In this document: piece by piece, positions 62,170 through 64,000 of the stretch
How positions within the stretch are numbered: position 1 is the first letter of the stretch
Layout: each line of letters begins with the position of its first letter
Notes under the pieces: model-generated
The model's input: only the letters and a program-made list of their open reading frames with translations
What the model was told of the DNA's origin: nothing
Database searches by the model: none
Translations under genes and position numbers: made by a program
Source: CAVPEW01 sp963703565
GTDB taxonomy: Bacteria > Actinomycetota > Acidimicrobiia > Acidimicrobiales > VFJN01
DNA: 64,000 nt
NCBI GenBank assembly: GCA_963703565.1
Contig: CAVPEW010000068.1
Coordinates: 1 to 64,000 of the forward strand
Direction: 5' to 3'

Positions 62170-62511
62170 TCAGAGAGCGTCGGCGCCGAGCTCGCCCGTG
62201 CGGATCCGCACGAGCTTGCCGACCGGTGAGACCCACAGCTTTCCGTCGCCGATCTTGCCCGTCTTGGCCGAGGCCACGATGGTGTCGACGACCTTGTCGA
62301 CCATGGTCTCGTCGACCACGACCTCGACGCGCACCTTGGGCACGAAGTCGATCTGGTACTCCGCGCCTCGATAGGTCTCGGTGTGGCCTCCCTGGCGGCC
62401 GAAGCCCTTGACCTCGGTCAGGGTGATGCCCTGGACCCCGGCGGACTTGAGCGCGTCTTTCACCTCCTCGAGCTTGTACGGCTTCACGATGGCTGTGACG
62501 AGGTGGAGCAC
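62170..62511 (-). CDS. glnK: nitrogen regulatory protein PII (GlnK)
   Basis: A 113-residue PII trimer subunit: VTAIVKPYKLEEVKDAL start, T-loop GFGRQGGHTETYRGAEYQID with the modifiable Tyr51, and the C-terminal ATP-binding KIGDGKLWVSPV. GTG start at 62511 with GGAGG upstream. It blocks AmtB when nitrogen is plentiful. Here glnK precedes amtB, the reverse of the common order. Confidence 0.93.
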   Translation of the reverse strand: MLHLVTAIVKPYKLEEVKDALKSAGVQGITLTEVKGFGRQGGHTETYRGAEYQIDFVPKVRVEVVVDETMVDKVVDTIVASAKTGKIGDGKLWVSPVGKLVRIRTGELGADAL

Positions 62512-62550
62512 TATCGCCCTCCGTTGTTTGGTGGTTGCCGGAGATGGTTC

Positions 62551-62570
62551 GTCCCGGACCGATCCGGGAC
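62551..62570. terminator. perfect stem-loop upstream of glnK
   Basis: GTCCCGGA-N4-TCCGGGAC is an 8-bp perfect stem with a 4-base loop in the 64-base gap between the winged-helix gene and glnK. It has no T-run. It may terminate or attenuate read-through from the regulator gene, or be a protein site. Confidence 0.45.
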
Positions 62571-62575
62571 GGCAC

Positions 62576-63106
62576 TCAGGCGGGAGCTTCGGCGGGAGCC
62601 GCCACGACGACGTCGGGGACGGGCACCCGTTCGAGCAGGTAGCCGCGGGAGCGCACCGTGCGGATGGCCAGCGAGAGCGGAGCCAAACGACGGCGCAAGC
62701 GCAGAACGTGCACGTCGAGCGCGTTGCGACCGGGCGCACCCTCGGGCCAGCCCGCTCGGGCCAGGGCCTCCCGGCTCACCACGGCGCCGTAGCGGTCGAG
62801 CAGCGCCGCGACCAGGCGCGCTTCGACCGGTGGCAGCGACCCCCAGCGATCACCGACGCGGAGCACGCCGTCGTCGTCGAGCTCGGGGGCCGGGTCGGTC
62901 CGGGCCTCGACGCGGCGCCGCAGGGCCTCGAGCCGAGCGTGCAGGTCGACGTCACCGGCGGGGACGCGGATCCAGTCCTCGAGCTCGTCGACCACGAGCG
63001 GTGGAGCTGTGGACTGCTCGACCAGCAGGAGCCTGGGGGCGCGCACGGCGCGGAGCTCTGCCCGGCGGTCCTCTTCCTCGGGCCAGCGCAGCACCGCCAC
63101 CTCCAT
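62576..63106 (-). CDS. GlnR-like winged-helix regulator with degenerate N-terminal domain
   Basis: A 176-residue protein. Residues ~75-165 are an OmpR-type DNA-binding domain (LPPVEARLVAALLDRYGAVVSREALARAG, NALDVHVLRLRRRL, IRTVRSRGYLLE). The first ~75 residues are a shortened, non-canonical receiver-like region without the acidic phosphorylation pocket. Actinobacterial GlnR is likewise an orphan OmpR-type regulator, and this gene lies directly before glnK-amtB, so nitrogen control is the best guess. Promoter has two GAAAC elements. Confidence 0.75.
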   Translation of the reverse strand: MEVAVLRWPEEEDRRAELRAVRAPRLLLVEQSTAPPLVVDELEDWIRVPAGDVDLHARLEALRRRVEARTDPAPELDDDGVLRVGDRWGSLPPVEARLVAALLDRYGAVVSREALARAGWPEGAPGRNALDVHVLRLRRRLAPLSLAIRTVRSRGYLLERVPVPDVVVAAPAEAPA

Positions 63107-63131
63107 TGCGGCCGGACCGTAAGGGGATGCC

Positions 63132-63147
63132 GTTTCTCACCTGTTTC
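63132..63147 (-). promoter_or_regulatory. GAAAC direct repeat upstream of the winged-helix gene
   Basis: On the minus strand GAAAC-N6-GAAAC, with the same 11-base period as the element before amtB. It lies 26-41 bases upstream of the regulator start and also upstream of the divergent cNMP gene. It overlaps a small CTCAC-N7-GTGAG inverted repeat. Confidence 0.45.
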
Positions 63148-63196
63148 GTGAGGATGAACCCTCCTGCGCGGTCCCGGGAACTCCTATGATTCGGCG

Positions 63197-63619
63197 ATGG
63201 CACTCTCGACACATCTCGATCACCTCTCATCGGTCCCGTTGTTCTCGGCGTGTTCCAAGAAGGAGCTCCAGGCCGTGAGTCGGGCCGGCACCCAGATCGA
63301 GATCCCGGCGGGCGACGTGTTGTGCAAGGAGGGCGCTGTGGGCCGCGAGGCGTTCGTCCTGCTGGGCGGAACGGCCTCGGTCAAGCGCGGGGGCCGCAAG
63401 GTCGCTTCCGTGGGACCCGGTGCATGCATCGGTGAGCTCGCCCTGCTCGACCCCGGCCCGCGCACTGCGACCGTGGTGGCAGACACCGACCTCGACGTGC
63501 TGGTCCTGGCACCGGGCGAGTTCTTCGCCCTGCTCGACGAGGTGCCCACCATCTCCCGCAAGCTGCTGACCACCCTGGCCGGCCGGGTCCGCGAGCTGGA
63601 CAAGAAGACCTTCGGCTGA
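63197..63619 (+). CDS. cyclic-nucleotide-binding domain protein
   Basis: A 140-residue single cNMP-binding domain: VPLFSACSKKELQAVSRAG, beta-roll with GDVLCKEGAVGREAFVLLGGTASV, phosphate cassette GELALLDPGPRTATVVA, and a C-terminal helix LTTLAGRVRELD. No DNA-binding or catalytic domain, so it acts through partners. Conservation suggests nucleotide binding, but the RTA in the cassette is Crp-like. Related to the frameshifted gene at 13682. Confidence 0.87.
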   Translation: MALSTHLDHLSSVPLFSACSKKELQAVSRAGTQIEIPAGDVLCKEGAVGREAFVLLGGTASVKRGGRKVASVGPGACIGELALLDPGPRTATVVADTDLDVLVLAPGEFFALLDEVPTISRKLLTTLAGRVRELDKKTFG

Positions 63620-63653
63620 TCTGGCGGTACCGAGCCCGTTCGTGCCAGGCGGC

Positions 63654-64000
63654 TCAACCAGCAAGCCCCCCCACCGCGTGCAAGAGCAAGCCGATGAGCG
63701 CACCGACCAGCGTGCCGTTGATCCGGATGAACTGGAGGTCGGGACCCAGCGCCAGCTCCAGCTGATCGCTGACCTCTACGGGGTCCCAGCCGATCACGAT
63801 CGACTCGAGCACCTCGCTCAGCTCGCCGGAGTGGCGGTCGAGCGCCTGGTCGACCGCGAGCGCCACCCGGTCGTCGAGGCGGGTCGCCGCCGCCGGATCG
63901 CTGCGCACGCCCTGCGCCCAGCGCACCAGCTCGACCTCCACCCGGCTCCGCAGATGCGTTGCAGCACCGGTCGCGTCGTCGCGCAGCGCTACCGATGAGC
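63654..64000 (-). CDS. DUF445-family membrane protein, C-terminal part (cut by window edge)
   Basis: The frame is open to the end of the window, so the 5' part lies outside. The visible ~115 residues end with DLQFIRINGTLVGALIGLLL, the highly typical C-terminus of DUF445 (YjiN-type) membrane proteins, preceded by amphipathic helices. Function unknown. Confidence 0.8.
   Translation of the reverse strand, partial: SSVALRDDATGAATHLRSRVEVELVRWAQGVRSDPAAATRLDDRVALAVDQALDRHSGELSEVLESIVIGWDPVEVSDQLELALGPDLQFIRINGTLVGALIGLLLHAVGGLAG

Overview
This window comes from a very GC-rich chromosome. GTG starts are common and neighbouring genes repeatedly overlap by ATGA or GTGA. The gene content is actinobacterial: a low-molecular-weight-phosphatase-type ArsC, a dnaK-grpE-dnaJ-hspR operon, a GlnR-like orphan winged-helix gene beside glnK-amtB, a GTTCA-type PHO box, an LPATG surface protein and a WxL/DUF916 pair. 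An Acidimicrobiia-type actinomycete is my best guess, but that is inference. I see no rRNA, tRNA, CRISPR array, insertion sequence or integrase, and no gene-free stretch longer than about 270 bases.

Layout. 0.1-4.8 kb: a CLC chloride channel divergent from a MarR regulator, then two arsenic/metal loci (arsR divergent from an ArsI/CadI-type dioxygenase; an arsR-aquaporin-arsC operon with no ArsB or Acr3 pump). 4.9-10.6 kb: a complete mrpABCDEFG Na+/H+ antiporter operon on the minus strand. 10.8-13.6 kb: a DUF305 protein, a CDF zinc exporter with a translationally coupled SmtB/CzrA-type repressor, and a YfcE-like phosphodiesterase. 13.7-34.3 kb: a 20 kb minus-strand region built around phosphate uptake. 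It starts at a PHO-box-like direct repeat and reads three coiled-coil genes, pstC, pstA, a membrane-anchored PstS, a huge PstS-like protein, three secreted proteins sharing one unrecognised domain (the last with an LPATG anchor), a sortase homologue lacking its catalytic residues, and pstB with an N-terminal PH-like extension. A gap containing a long inverted repeat follows, then a second PstS, a WxL-like protein carrying a fourth copy of the same domain, a DUF916 protein, a neocarzinostatin-like protein, a winged-helix protein with a degenerate receiver, and a cyclic-nucleotide-binding protein. This pst-surface locus is the most unusual part of the window.

34.3-38.4 kb: ExoD, a membrane-inserted patatin, a single PAS domain and DoxX. 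38.5-45.5 kb: a minus-strand catabolic/uptake operon of two Rieske oxygenases, an MFS permease, and an NMT1-type ABC importer with two different permeases. 45.6-53.7 kb: an HDAC-like deacetylase, an AI-2E-family permease, an alpha/beta hydrolase, a DrrAB-like ABC exporter, NhaA and a flavin/F420-type oxidoreductase. 53.8-58.8 kb: pirin and the HspR-controlled chaperone operon, with a readable dnaK promoter. 58.8-64 kb: phosphoglycerate mutase, a lipoprotein, then a nitrogen locus (GlnR-like winged helix, glnK, leader peptide, amtB), a second cyclic-nucleotide-binding protein and the 3' part of a DUF445 gene cut by the window edge.

Caution: at least three genes in the 13.7-28.4 kb region (13682-14033, 24057-25065, 25799-28430) each carry one apparent extra base that breaks an otherwise continuous, family-consistent frame; a fourth (15052-16012) may. 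Two of the breaks lie in CTCGA contexts, so assembly error is as likely as real mutation.
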